Source of the DNA: Curtobacterium pusillum
GTDB lineage: Bacteria; Actinomycetota; Actinomycetes; Actinomycetales; Microbacteriaceae
Assembly (NCBI RefSeq): GCF_007680845.1
Contig: NZ_VEIY01000003.1
Coordinates: forward strand, 372,001-436,000
Length of the DNA: 64,000 bases
Reading direction: 5' to 3'
Shown: in pieces, positions 26,395 to 34,653 of the stretch
Numbering within the stretch: position 1 is the first letter of the stretch
Layout of the letters: each line of letters starts with the position of its first letter
Translations under genes and position numbers: made by a program
The notes under the pieces: model-generated
Database searches by the model: none
What the model saw: the letters and a program-made list of their open reading frames with translations, nothing else
What the model was told of the DNA's origin: nothing

Positions 26395-26441
26395 CCGTGT
26401 CGCTCACGCGACCCGGCGGTCGCACCGTGTCGCTCACGCGA
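26395..26441. repeat. 17-bp direct repeat in the MFS upstream region
   Basis: CCGTGTCGCTCACGCGA occurs at 26395-26411 and 26425-26441, 30 bp apart (about three helical turns). It lies in the 302-base stretch between the MFS start and the zinc-ribbon stop, where no gene is supported. A small CGACCGGTCG-type palindrome follows near 26489. Confidence 0.5.
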
Positions 26442-26577
26442 GGGTAGGTACGGACGGAGGACGGCCCTGGTTCAGCGGCGAACGGGGACGACCGGTCGTA
26501 CCAGACGACCGGTCTCAGCAGTGTAGACCGCTCCAAACCCCGAACGGAAGCCCGGGGACGAATCGATTCGACCGCCG

Positions 26578-26757
26578 TCAGGCGGCGCGACGCTCGGGCT
26601 GCGCGGCGGACGTGGCGACCAGCTCGGGGAGCTCGTCCCGGTGGACCCACCCGGCACCGCACTCGCTGCAGGTCGCCCAGGCGTTCTCGCCGTGTTCGTC
26701 GGTGTCGATGACGACCGTTCGCAGGTCGCAGTCGGGGCACCAGCCGTCGTGCATCAT
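26578..26757 (-). CDS. Small zinc-ribbon protein
   Basis: 59 aa from ATG 26757, chosen because GAGGAG lies at ideal spacing; longer in-frame starts give an unlikely Arg/Ser/Pro-rich extension. Two CxxC knuckles (CPDC and CSEC) 22 residues apart, with TVVIDTDEHGENAWATC between them, form a treble-clef or rubredoxin-like zinc ribbon. No known name. Divergent from the LuxR-type gene at 27033. Function unknown; nucleic-acid binding or protein interaction are typical for such ribbons. Confidence 0.7.
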   Translation of the reverse strand: MMHDGWCPDCDLRTVVIDTDEHGENAWATCSECGAGWVHRDELPELVATSAAQPERRAA

Positions 26758-27032
26758 CACGCGCTCCTCGTCGTCCGGGTGCCACCCGGGGGTGGCGTCG
26801 AACCGCCCGGTGCGGCTCGATGGACACCATGAGACACCCGACCACCGACATCGCCGGGAGGCCTCCGGCGTGTCGCGCGGCGCCGTCCGGGCGCGTTCCG
26901 TGGACATCCTCGGTCCGAGGAGCAGCGCCTGCCGAGCAGTGTCGGACCCGGGCGGGGATTCGGACGACAGGACCACCGACCGGTGATCCCGACCCGCCGG
27001 TCGACACCGACGATGACGCCAGGAGGTGTCCG

Positions 27033-28037
27033 ATGGCGGTCGAGATCCGACCGGAACTCGCCCGGCTGGCAGCTGCGGCGGGACCAGCCGACCAGCGGGC
27101 CCAGGAGATGCTGCGCGTGCTGCACCAGCTCGTGCCGTTCGACGGTGCGTGGGTCTCGGTGCTCGTCGGTTCGGAGTACCTCTCGCTCGCCAGCAGCGGG
27201 ATCGGGGCGGACGTCGAGCGGTACCTGAGCGGGCCGGTCATGGCTCGTGACATCGAGCTCACGGGCACGGACCGCCACGCTCCTCCGCTGAGCCCGTCCG
27301 ACCTGCCCTACCCGGCGGACGACCTGCGCACCTGGGCGGAGTGTCTGTACCCCTCGGGGCTCCACGAGGCGCTCGCCACCGCCCTGTTCGAACCCGGCGG
27401 TCGGCACGTCGGCTTCATCGCCGTGCTGTCCGCGGACCGGCGTCCACCCACCGCTGCCCGCCGGCGGGACCTCGCCCGTGCGACGGAGCTGCTCGCGCGG
27501 ATCGTCGACCCGATGTCCTCGGTGACCGCGCTCATCCGCCTCGTCGACGGTGCCTTCGCCGGGGTCCTCCTGCGCGACGACGGCGGTGCCGAACCGCTGC
27601 CCGGCCTGCCCGGCAGCGACCTCCTCGACAAGCGGTCGGAGCTGCTCGACGTCATCCGCGCCCAACCACCGCTCGCGGGGTCGCCCACGTCGTTCCTCTG
27701 GCCCTCGGACGGACCCGACGCGCCGCACGACCACGTGCGGGTCACGCACTTCGCCCTGAGCGGGGCCACGGCGCCAGGGGTCCGGGGCATCGTCCTGCTG
27801 TCGCCGCCCGCGGACCTCCGAGGACTGACGCGGCGGGAACTCGAGGTGCTCGGGCACATGCTCGACGGGTCGTCGAACGACCAGATCGCCCGCGACCTCG
27901 TGGTGACGTCCCGCACGGTGGCGACCCACGTCGAACACATCATGGTGAAGCTCTCGTCGCCGTCCCGGACCCACGCGGCGGTGCGGGCACAGCGCGAGGG
28001 CCTCTACGTTCCGCCGGTTCCCACACCGCTCTGCTGA
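27033..28037 (+). CDS. LuxR-family transcription regulator with GAF-like sensor half
   Basis: 334 aa from ATG 27033, preceded by AGGAGG. The C-terminal LuxR helix-turn-helix is clear (about 265-325: LTRRELEVLGHMLDGSSNDQIARDLVVTSRTVATHVEHIMVKL). Residues ~10-250 look like a GAF-type sensor (MLRVLHQLVPFDGAWVSVLV...YLSLASSGI) but contain no receiver-domain aspartates. Its last 34 bases overlap the 3' end of the oppositely oriented DUF2254 gene. Ligand and targets are unknown; the neighbouring dehydrogenase-DUF2254 pair and the divergent zinc ribbon are candidates. Confidence 0.85.
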   Translation: MAVEIRPELARLAAAAGPADQRAQEMLRVLHQLVPFDGAWVSVLVGSEYLSLASSGIGADVERYLSGPVMARDIELTGTDRHAPPLSPSDLPYPADDLRTWAECLYPSGLHEALATALFEPGGRHVGFIAVLSADRRPPTAARRRDLARATELLARIVDPMSSVTALIRLVDGAFAGVLLRDDGGAEPLPGLPGSDLLDKRSELLDVIRAQPPLAGSPTSFLWPSDGPDAPHDHVRVTHFALSGATAPGVRGIVLLSPPADLRGLTRRELEVLGHMLDGSSNDQIARDLVVTSRTVATHVEHIMVKLSSPSRTHAAVRAQREGLYVPPVPTPLC

Positions 28038-29371
28038 CGGAGGTCCGGCACCACGGGCGGGTGCGCCACGTCGTTCCCGGAGCCGAGTCCCTGCAGGTCC
28101 GGCTCCAGTCGGATGTCGTTCCGTTCGGCCTCGGCGAGCAGGCGCTCCCGCTGCTCCTCGACCGCAGCGCGCCGTGCCGGCGGAGCGACGGCGACGAGGT
28201 CGTCCAGCGCCGCGAGCAGCCGGCGTGCGACGACCCGGGACGAACTGCCGAGCGTCACGACCTCGTCGAACGCGACCGCGACGAACCCGTCCCACGTCAG
28301 CTCGCGGGTCACGAGCCGCAGGACCCCTGCCTCGTCGTGGTGGTGGGTGGACGGCATCCGGCGCGTGCAGAGCTGGCGCACGGCGTCGTGGATGCGGTCG
28401 ATGGCCTGCACCGCCGTCCCCGGATCGTCGTGCGGCCCCGAGGCGATGCTGCGCTGCGCGACCTCGGACAGCTTCCGGAGGCCGTACGGAGCGTCGCCGA
28501 CGTGGGTCCGCTCGTTGTCGAGCAGGATGCCGCGGAGGAGATCGCGCTCCTCCCCGCGTTCCCCGCTCCCTCCGCGACGCCGTGCGAGCGGGGCACCCCG
28601 CGGGACGAAGTCCCCCACGGCGACGAGCATCTCGAGGCACTCGTGGGATCGCCGCGCACCGTCGACCAGGTGGTCGACGTCGAGCATGACGACCACGCCG
28701 GACTCGGCGGCGGTCAGCGTGTCGGGGTCCGGCGTGGGCGCTGCCTCGACCGCGAAGGACCGGTCGATCTCGCGCTGCAGGTTGTCGCCGACCAGGTCGA
28801 CGAGGCCGGCGACCCGCAGCGACTGTCCCGCATGGTGCACGTACCCGACGAGCACCAGCAGGCTGGCGAGCAGGAGGACGTACGAGACCGCCACGGTCAC
28901 GGTCGGGACCTGGTGCCCCGGTCCGGCCGTGTCGTGCACCGCTCCGACACCGACCATGCAGACGAGGAACGTCGCGGCGAACAACCCGTGCGCGAGCTGA
29001 CTCCGGCCGTCGGCCAGGAGCGCCCGGACGATCCGGGGCGAGAACTGCTGCATCGCGAGCTGCACGCCGAGCGTGAGCACGGTGAGCACGACCGTCGTGA
29101 GGGTCAGCATCGCGGACGCGGCCGTGCTCAGGATCGTCTGCACCGCCGTCGCCGTGCCCAGCAGGTGCCCCGGCACGGCGTCGTAGCCGACCGCACCGTC
29201 GACCGCCAGCGTGACGGCCACCAACCCGCACCCGGCGGCGATGCAGAGCACCGGGACGAGCCAGAGGCTGTTGACCCGCCAGCGGTACTCCAGCCGGCGC
29301 TGACGGTCCGGCGCGGGGTCGGTCCGGCCGGTCCGACCCGGGCCGCTCCGGGCCGACCCCGCGGACATCAT
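28004..29371 (-). CDS. DUF2254 membrane protein
   Basis: 455 aa. Four membrane helices at about 38-60, 80-120 (ILSTAASAMLTLTTVVLTVLTLGVQLAMQQFSP), 133-155 and 160-185, then a large soluble part. The LTLTTVV...LAMQQFSPR segment and TGHS-like VHHAGQSLRVAGLVDLVG are hallmarks of DUF2254, a family without established function. ATG 29371 overlaps the dehydrogenase stop (ATGA), so the two are translationally coupled. The C-terminal tail is read convergently into the LuxR gene. Confidence 0.82.
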   Translation of the reverse strand: MMSAGSARSGPGRTGRTDPAPDRQRRLEYRWRVNSLWLVPVLCIAAGCGLVAVTLAVDGAVGYDAVPGHLLGTATAVQTILSTAASAMLTLTTVVLTVLTLGVQLAMQQFSPRIVRALLADGRSQLAHGLFAATFLVCMVGVGAVHDTAGPGHQVPTVTVAVSYVLLLASLLVLVGYVHHAGQSLRVAGLVDLVGDNLQREIDRSFAVEAAPTPDPDTLTAAESGVVVMLDVDHLVDGARRSHECLEMLVAVGDFVPRGAPLARRRGGSGERGEERDLLRGILLDNERTHVGDAPYGLRKLSEVAQRSIASGPHDDPGTAVQAIDRIHDAVRQLCTRRMPSTHHHDEAGVLRLVTRELTWDGFVAVAFDEVVTLGSSSRVVARRLLAALDDLVAVAPPARRAAVEEQRERLLAEAERNDIRLEPDLQGLGSGNDVAHPPVVPDLRQQSGVGTGGT

Positions 29372-30519
29372 GCGGCCTTGCCGGGCTTGAGGACGACCTT
29401 GGTCCACCCGTCGTCGCGCGCGTCGAAGTGCTGGTACGCGTCCGGTGCCTCGTCGAGCGACAGCTCGTGGCTGACGATGAAGGACGGCGTGGCCTTGCCC
29501 GCGGCGATGAGGTCGCGGAGCTGCCGGTTGTACCGCTTCACCGGGGCCTGACCGCTGCCGATGTGCTGGCCCTTGAACCAGAACGTGCCGTAGTCGAAGG
29601 CGATCCGGCCCTGCTTCGCCAGCTCGTCCGCCCCGCCCGGGTCCTGCGGGACGAAGACACCGACGCTGCCGATCCTGCCGGTGAACCGGACGGATGCGAC
29701 GAGCCGGTTCATGGTGAGGTTCGGCTGCTCCGTCCCGTCCGGCTCGTGCGCCTGGTAGCCGACGCACTCGCAGCCGTTGTCCGCCCCGAGCCCCATGGTC
29801 TCGTCGAGCACAGCCTGGACCGGGTCGACCGCGGAGTCGTCGATCGCGATCGCACCGATCGACTCGGCCAGACGGAGGCGGTCGGGGTGCCTGTCCACGA
29901 CCATCACCTTGCTCGCACCCCGCAGGGTCGCGGACAGCGCGGCCATCAGGCCCACGGGTCCGGCCCCGTAGATCACGGTCTGGTCGCCGGGCTGGACCCC
30001 CGCCAACTCGGTGGCGTGGTACCCGGTGGGGAAGATGTCCGCGAGCATCACGTAGTCGTTCGCCCGCTCGTCGGCGTCCTCTCCCAGGCGCAGGCAGTTG
30101 AAGTCCGCCCACGGCACCCGGAGGAACTCCGCCTGGCCACCGGCCCACGGCCCCATGTCCGCGAAGCCGTACGCGGCCCCGGCCATCGCCGGTTCGGGCT
30201 GGGCCGTCAGACAGTAGTTCGTGAGGCCGCGCTCGCAGTTCTTGCAGTGGCCGCACGCGACGTTGAACGGGAGCACCACGCGGTCGCCGACCCTGATCTT
30301 GTCGACGCCGTCCCCGACCTCGACGACCTCGCCCATGTTCTCGTGGCCGAACCAGCGGCCCTGCTCGAAGTCGGTGCGCCCCTCGTACATGTGCAGGTCC
30401 GAGCCGCAGATGTTGGTCGTCGTGATCCGTACCACGGCATCGGTGGGGCGCTCGATCCCCGCGTCCGGGACGTCCTCCACACGCACCTCGTGGGGGCCCC
30501 GGTAGACAACTGCCTTCAT
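29368..30519 (-). CDS. Zinc-dependent alcohol dehydrogenase, glutathione-independent formaldehyde dehydrogenase type
   Basis: 383 aa medium-chain dehydrogenase. Catalytic zinc residues in NICGSDLHMYEGRT and GHENMG; structural zinc cysteines in CGHCKNCERGLTNYC; Rossmann loop IYGAGPVGLMAA with VVDRHPDRL (Asp favouring NAD). The overall plan, including the long insertion around YQAHEPDGTEQPN, matches FdhA-like enzymes that oxidise formaldehyde without free thiol, but other aldehydes or alcohols are possible. ATG 30519 has GAGGAG. Operon with DUF2254 downstream. Confidence 0.88.
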   Translation of the reverse strand: MKAVVYRGPHEVRVEDVPDAGIERPTDAVVRITTTNICGSDLHMYEGRTDFEQGRWFGHENMGEVVEVGDGVDKIRVGDRVVLPFNVACGHCKNCERGLTNYCLTAQPEPAMAGAAYGFADMGPWAGGQAEFLRVPWADFNCLRLGEDADERANDYVMLADIFPTGYHATELAGVQPGDQTVIYGAGPVGLMAALSATLRGASKVMVVDRHPDRLRLAESIGAIAIDDSAVDPVQAVLDETMGLGADNGCECVGYQAHEPDGTEQPNLTMNRLVASVRFTGRIGSVGVFVPQDPGGADELAKQGRIAFDYGTFWFKGQHIGSGQAPVKRYNRQLRDLIAAGKATPSFIVSHELSLDEAPDAYQHFDARDDGWTKVVLKPGKAA

Positions 30520-30669
30520 GGTCTTCTCCTCGCCGTCGAGTCCAGGTGGCCAGACGGCGGGACGACGATCCGTCCTCACCGGCTGCCCTTCGGACCTCCA
30601 TTCCAGGCCAGGCAGCACCGAGTCCGCATCGGCAGAACTCCCGATCTCACGCGAGCGCGACCGCGACCC

Positions 30670-30978
30670 TCAGTCGCCGAGCGCCGCCTCGAGCCGCTCG
30701 AGCTTGCCGTCGATCTCGCCCGTGTGCCCGGGGCGGATGTCGGCCTTGAGCACCAGCGACACCCGCGTGCCGTACGCCCCGACGGCCTCGGTGGCGCGCT
30801 TGACGACGTCCATGACCTCGTCCCACTCCCCCTCGACCTCGGTGAACATCGACGAGGTGCGGTTCGGCAGCCCGCTCTCGCGGACGATCTTCACGGCCGC
30901 GGCGACGGCATCGTGCACGGACCCGTCCGACGATGCGGAGGGACCACCGGACGGGGCGACGGAGAACGCGACGATCAT
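30670..30978 (-). CDS. Thiamine-binding-like protein (MTH1187/YkoF family)
   Basis: 102 aa. IVAFSVAPSGG...VHDAVAAAVKIVRESGLPNRTSSMFTEVEGEWDEVMDVVKRATEAV matches the small MTH1187/YqgV (DUF77) ferredoxin-like fold, members of which bind thiamine or related small molecules. ATG 30978 overlaps the glycosyltransferase stop by four bases, so it is the second gene of that unit. A role in the dehydrogenase chemistry next door is not supported by anything seen. Confidence 0.82.
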   Translation of the reverse strand: MIVAFSVAPSGGPSASSDGSVHDAVAAAVKIVRESGLPNRTSSMFTEVEGEWDEVMDVVKRATEAVGAYGTRVSLVLKADIRPGHTGEIDGKLERLEAALGD

Positions 30979-32240
30979 GCGCCCATCCTGCCCTCTGCCG
31001 GGACGGCCGGCACGGGCGCGCGTCGAGCACCGAGCCCCAGCCGCACGATCGCCACGACGCTCCACACGAGCACCCCGACCTCCAGCGCGTTCCGGAGCGT
31101 CAGCACGACGAGGATCCACGGCTGCACGGTGAGCACCTGGTCGTAGAACCCCGGGTAGATCACCTGCGTCAGCAGGGCCATCGGGATCGCGGCGACGGCG
31201 ATGGGGAGGAACCGCCTGGCGCTCGGCCGACCGGCGACGAGCCCCCACACGATCGGCACGGCGAACCAGCCGATGTACTGCGGTGAGCCGACCTTGTTCG
31301 TGGCGACGAGGGCGGCGACGAACAGCAGGGCGAGGAGCGGCGCCGCTTCGACCCGGTGCGCCCCGCGGTGGACGGCCCAGAGCGCGAGGACGACCCCGGC
31401 GACGACGACCACGGCCATCAGCGGCGTGGAGACCGCGGCGGCGGCGTGCGTCCCGGCACCGGACACCTCGAAGGTCAGGATCTGCTGGTCGTAGTACACG
31501 GCAGCACCGGGCACCCCGAGCGCAGCCGCCCACATGAACGGTGTCGCGAGCGGCGCCTCGATCTGGAGCGCCCGCCCGGTCTGCTGCCCGACGAAGGACA
31601 GCAGGTGGGCGGCTCCGCCGTAGAGCACGTCGACGAGGACGATGAGCGCCGTGAGCACGAGCGCACCCGCGAGGACGCCGCGCCGGTGTCCTCGTCGGAG
31701 CAGCAGGAGCACCCCGACGAGCGCGGCGGGCCACACCTTCGTCCAGGCTCCGGCGGTGAACAGCGCCGACGCCACCGCCGGCCGGCTCGCGACGAACGCC
31801 ACGCCGACCAGGGCGAGGACGGTCGCGACCGTGTCGATCCGCCCGAGGGCGATCGGCCCGAGCGCGAGGAGGAACCCGAGCCACCACCACACCACCCGGA
31901 CGCCGAGTCCGCGGAAACGCCAGAGGAACGCGCATGCGACGGCGTCGAGCACGACCATGAGCACGAGCCACCCCGTGCCGATCGACGCGACACCCCCGAG
32001 CGCGGCCGCGGCCATCGGCACGATCGCGAGGATCGGGTACACCCAGTCCCCGTCCATCCCGACCCAGAACCCGGAGGCGTGCCCCGTCTCGATCCACCGG
32101 CGGTAGGTGATGGTGACGTCGCCGAGCGGCAGGTTGGCCGACACCGAGGTCAGGAACCAGAGCACCGCGTGCACGGCGACGAACGCCACGGCGAACCCGA
32201 CCAGCTCGAGCCACCACGTCCGGGCATCCGTCCTCTGCAC
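30975..32240 (-). CDS. Polytopic membrane glycosyltransferase (GT87/mannosyltransferase-like)
   Basis: 421 aa with about 10-11 membrane helices. After the first helix comes an extracellular loop with DVTITYRRWIETG, the place where GT-C enzymes carry catalytic acids, and further on RIDTVATVLALVGV and GAWTKVWPAALV. Members use polyprenyl-phosphate sugars to extend envelope glycans. The exact sugar and acceptor are unknown. GTG 32240 follows a TACGCT box by 6 bases, indicating a leaderless mRNA that also carries the thiamine-binding-like gene. Confidence 0.78.
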   Translation of the reverse strand: MQRTDARTWWLELVGFAVAFVAVHAVLWFLTSVSANLPLGDVTITYRRWIETGHASGFWVGMDGDWVYPILAIVPMAAAALGGVASIGTGWLVLMVVLDAVACAFLWRFRGLGVRVVWWWLGFLLALGPIALGRIDTVATVLALVGVAFVASRPAVASALFTAGAWTKVWPAALVGVLLLLRRGHRRGVLAGALVLTALIVLVDVLYGGAAHLLSFVGQQTGRALQIEAPLATPFMWAAALGVPGAAVYYDQQILTFEVSGAGTHAAAAVSTPLMAVVVVAGVVLALWAVHRGAHRVEAAPLLALLFVAALVATNKVGSPQYIGWFAVPIVWGLVAGRPSARRFLPIAVAAIPMALLTQVIYPGFYDQVLTVQPWILVVLTLRNALEVGVLVWSVVAIVRLGLGARRAPVPAVPAEGRMGA

Positions 32241-32246
32241 CGGACG

Positions 32247-32252
32247 AGCGTA
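32247..32252 (-). promoter_or_regulatory. -10 box TACGCT, leaderless glycosyltransferase mRNA
   Basis: TACGCT-N6-GTG (32240) on the minus strand. Confidence 0.45.
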
Positions 32253-32297
32253 CCGGCCCCCAGGTTCCCCCGAGCACGACGTGTCAGCGTTCTGCTC

Positions 32298-33008
32298 GTG
32301 ACCTCCGAGACCCCGCGCAAGCGCCGCAAGGCCGTCATCTGGACCGTCGTCGCCCTGGCCGTCGTCGTGATCGGCGTCGTCGCCGCGGTCGTCGGCACGC
32401 ACCTCTACACGAGCACCGAGAACGCGAAGGCATCGGCGACGCCCTCCGTCGCCGCGAGCCGCGCACCGTCGACGCTCGACGACGCCGACCTCTCCGGCGA
32501 GTGGACGGTGGGCGGCGACTCCGAGGCCGGCTACCGCGTGCACGAGGTCCTCAACGGCTCGGACGTCACCGTCACCGGACGCACGAGCAAGGTCTCGGGC
32601 ACCGCCACGGTCGCCGGGTCGAGCATCACGAAGGCCACGATCACCGTGCAGGTCGCCGACATCGCCACCGACTCGGCCCAGCGCGACTCCTACTTCCGCG
32701 ACTCCGCCATGGACACCCAGGCGTTCCCGACGGCGACCTTCGCGCTCTCCGAGCCGATCGCCGACGCCGTCCCGACCGGCTCCGGCACGACGAAGGTGCA
32801 GGCGACCGGCGAGCTCACGCTCCACGGGGTCACCAAGCCGGTGACCGCGACGCTCGAGGTCGGCCTGAACGGCGACGGCGTCGACATCTCCGGCTCGATC
32901 CCGATCACCTTCTCGGACTACGACGTGCAGGCGCCGAGCCTCGGGTTCGTGAAGGTGGACGACGCCGGCGCGGTCGAGTTCCTCGTCCACGCGACGCCCG
33001 CGAGCTGA
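32298..33008 (+). CDS. YceI-family protein with membrane anchor
   Basis: 236 aa. KRRKAVIWTVVALAVVVIGVVAAVVG at the N terminus is a signal anchor; the rest (about 60-236) is a YceI-like lipocalin barrel (GEWTVGGDSEAGYRVHEVLNG, YFRDSAMDTQAFPTATFAL, GELTLHGVTKPVTATLEV). YceI proteins bind isoprenoid-like lipids or amphiphiles outside the membrane. GTG 32298 is the only start giving a compact N terminus. Divergent from the glycosyltransferase and convergent with nnrD across a perfect family A palindrome. Confidence 0.85.
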   Translation: MTSETPRKRRKAVIWTVVALAVVVIGVVAAVVGTHLYTSTENAKASATPSVAASRAPSTLDDADLSGEWTVGGDSEAGYRVHEVLNGSDVTVTGRTSKVSGTATVAGSSITKATITVQVADIATDSAQRDSYFRDSAMDTQAFPTATFALSEPIADAVPTGSGTTKVQATGELTLHGVTKPVTATLEVGLNGDGVDISGSIPITFSDYDVQAPSLGFVKVDDAGAVEFLVHATPAS

Positions 33009-33054
33009 CGTCCGCGACGCGCGTCACGTCGTCGACGTGCCCCGCTGACGGCCT

Positions 33055-33086
33055 GGAGGCGCGGTGCGGGCCCGCACCGCGCCTCC
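33055..33086. repeat. Family A perfect 32-bp palindrome
   Basis: GGAGGCGCGGTGCGGG followed directly by its inverse. Lies 46 bases after the YceI stop and 33 bases before the nnrD stop (convergent genes); probable shared terminator. No T-run follows. Confidence 0.9.
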
Positions 33087-33119
33087 CGTCCGCCCGCCCG
33101 TCGCGTCCCGCGTCGGCGC

Positions 33120-33980
33120 CTACCCGCGCGCGTCCCTCTCTACGACGAGGTCCCGCACCACACCCGGCAGCTCCGCGACCAGCGCCGCCATCGTGAACGG
33201 CCCCCCGCCGGACGCCCGCCGCGCAGCCACCCCGTGCACCACCGCAGCGGTCGCCGCCAGCTGCGCCAGGTCGGCCGGCCCGAGCGACGAACCGGACGCC
33301 TCCGCCGCACCCTGCCTCGCCGCCACGAGCGCCCCGAGCACCCCGCCGAGGACGTCCCCGGCCCCGGCGGCGGCGAGCCACGGCGTCGCGGACGATGCGA
33401 CGAGCCGGACCGACCCGTCCGGCGTCGCCACGTGCGTCGACGACCCCTTGAGGAGCACGACGCTCCCGGTCTGCGCGGCCGCACGGAGCGCCGCGGCCGC
33501 CGGGTCCTGCTCGATGGACTCCCGCGACACGTCCAGCACGCCGGCGAGTTCGCCCGCGTGCGGGGTGAGCACGGCGAGCGGCCCGAGCTCGACGAGCGGG
33601 ATCGCCCCGGCGTCCACGACCACCGGGACCCCGCCGTCGGAGGCGTGCCGGAAGCCCTCCGCCGTCACGTCGTCCAGCGCGTCCAGCGACGGCGCCGAGA
33701 TGCCGGAACCCACGAGCCAGGCCTGGACGCGCCCGACACCGGCGACGACCTCGGGCCGCCGGGTGAGCACGTGGTCGGTGGCCCGGGTCGGCCCGACGTA
33801 GCGGACCATCCCCACGCCGGTGTGCACGGCGGCGTCGACACCGAGCACGGCGGCGCCCGGGTACTGGTCGGAGCCGGTCGCGACGCCGAGGACACCGCGT
33901 CGGTACTTGGTGGACTCGCCGTGCGGGGCGGTGGTCCAGGCGGCGGCGTCGGTCGGGGCGAAGGGGACGAAGTCGGTCAC
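33120..33980 (-). CDS. nnrD: ADP-dependent NAD(P)H-hydrate dehydratase
   Basis: 286 aa from GTG 33980. Ribokinase-like fold: KYRRGVLGVATGSDQYPGAAVLG (N-terminal glycine-rich segment), LTPHAGELAGVL, VVLLKGSSTHVATPDG, and the C-terminal GAGDVLGGVLGALVA anion-hole motif carrying the catalytic Asp. Repairs hydrated NADH/NADPH with ADP. Only the dehydratase half is present; the epimerase (NnrE) domain, fused in E. coli, is absent. GTG 33980 is favoured over GTG 33989 because a TAACGT box lies 7 bases before it. Confidence 0.92.
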   Translation of the reverse strand: MTDFVPFAPTDAAAWTTAPHGESTKYRRGVLGVATGSDQYPGAAVLGVDAAVHTGVGMVRYVGPTRATDHVLTRRPEVVAGVGRVQAWLVGSGISAPSLDALDDVTAEGFRHASDGGVPVVVDAGAIPLVELGPLAVLTPHAGELAGVLDVSRESIEQDPAAAALRAAAQTGSVVLLKGSSTHVATPDGSVRLVASSATPWLAAAGAGDVLGGVLGALVAARQGAAEASGSSLGPADLAQLAATAAVVHGVAARRASGGGPFTMAALVAELPGVVRDLVVERDARG

Positions 33981-33987
33981 GACCGCC

Positions 33988-33997
33988 ACGTTACGGT
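33988..33997. promoter_or_regulatory. Overlapping divergent -10 boxes for nnrD and the HAD gene
   Basis: Minus strand TAACGT (33993-33988) is 7 bases before GTG 33980. Plus strand TACGGT (33992-33997) is 7 bases before ATG 34005. The two boxes share two bases, and the whole spacer is 24 bp, so both mRNAs should be leaderless. Confidence 0.6.
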
Positions 33998-34004
33998 GGA
34001 CCGC

Positions 34005-34643
34005 ATGAGCCTGTTCCTGCCCGGTCGCGTGGTGGTCTTCGACTACCGCGAGGTGATCAGCCGGACACCGCACGCCTCCCGCGACGCGCTCGTGGCGGCG
34101 ACGGGGGTCCCGGCCGACGAGCTGTTCCCGGTGTACCAGGAGCTCCGGCACGACCTGGACCGCGGCGACCTCTCGGTGGTGGCGTACTGGCGGGCGATCG
34201 CCGAGCGGACCGGACGGACCTGGAGCGTCTCGGACATCCACCGCTTCTGGGCGATCGACTTCACCGGCTGGTTCGAGGTCGAGCCGGAGACCCTCGCGAT
34301 CGTCGAGGAGCTGCACGACGCCGGCACCCGCCTCGCCCTCCTCTCGAACGCCGGCTTCGACTTCGGCGACCCGTACCGCCACTCGCCGATGGGCTCCCTG
34401 TTCGAGACCGTCGTGGTGAGCGCCGAGGAGCACGTCCTCAAGCCCGACCCGTCCATCTACCGCGACACCTGTGCGCGTCTGGGAATCGCACCTGGTCAGA
34501 TGGTGTTCGTGGACAACAGGGCCGAGAACGCCGCCGGCGCGCAAGCGATCGGGGCAGTCGGCCACCACTACACGTCGCCGGGGGCGCTGCGCTCGTTCCT
34601 CTCGGAGCTGGCCGCGCAGGCCGCACCGGCGCCCGCCCCCTGA
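34005..34643 (+). CDS. HAD-superfamily hydrolase
   Basis: 212 aa, helical cap type. Motif I is VVVFDYREVIS: the nucleophile Asp is present but the second acidic residue of DxDx(T/V) is Arg, as in HAD branches that have G or N there (YihX-like). Motif II LLSNAG, motif III KPDPSIY, motif IV VFVDNRAEN are intact. Expected to dephosphorylate a small metabolite; substrate unknown. The coding sequence contains an exact SigR-type promoter (34481-34507) reading toward the old yellow enzyme gene 10 bases downstream. Confidence 0.82.
   Translation: MSLFLPGRVVVFDYREVISRTPHASRDALVAATGVPADELFPVYQELRHDLDRGDLSVVAYWRAIAERTGRTWSVSDIHRFWAIDFTGWFEVEPETLAIVEELHDAGTRLALLSNAGFDFGDPYRHSPMGSLFETVVVSAEEHVLKPDPSIYRDTCARLGIAPGQMVFVDNRAENAAGAQAIGAVGHHYTSPGALRSFLSELAAQAAPAPAP
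34481..34507 (+). promoter_or_regulatory. SigR/SigH-type promoter GGGAAT-N18-GTT inside the HAD gene
   Basis: GGGAAT at 34481-34486, exactly 18 bases, GTT at 34505-34507: the consensus recorded for Streptomyces SigR and mycobacterial SigH. It points to the old yellow enzyme gene (start 34654). The window encodes such a sigma factor at 45162-45980. Confidence 0.6.
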
Positions 34644-34653
34644 GGAGTCCCGC

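Noticed and set aside
34020..34060. HAD gene as a pseudogene because motif I has Arg instead of the second Asp
   Set aside because: Other HAD branches vary at this position, all other motifs are intact and the frame is open.
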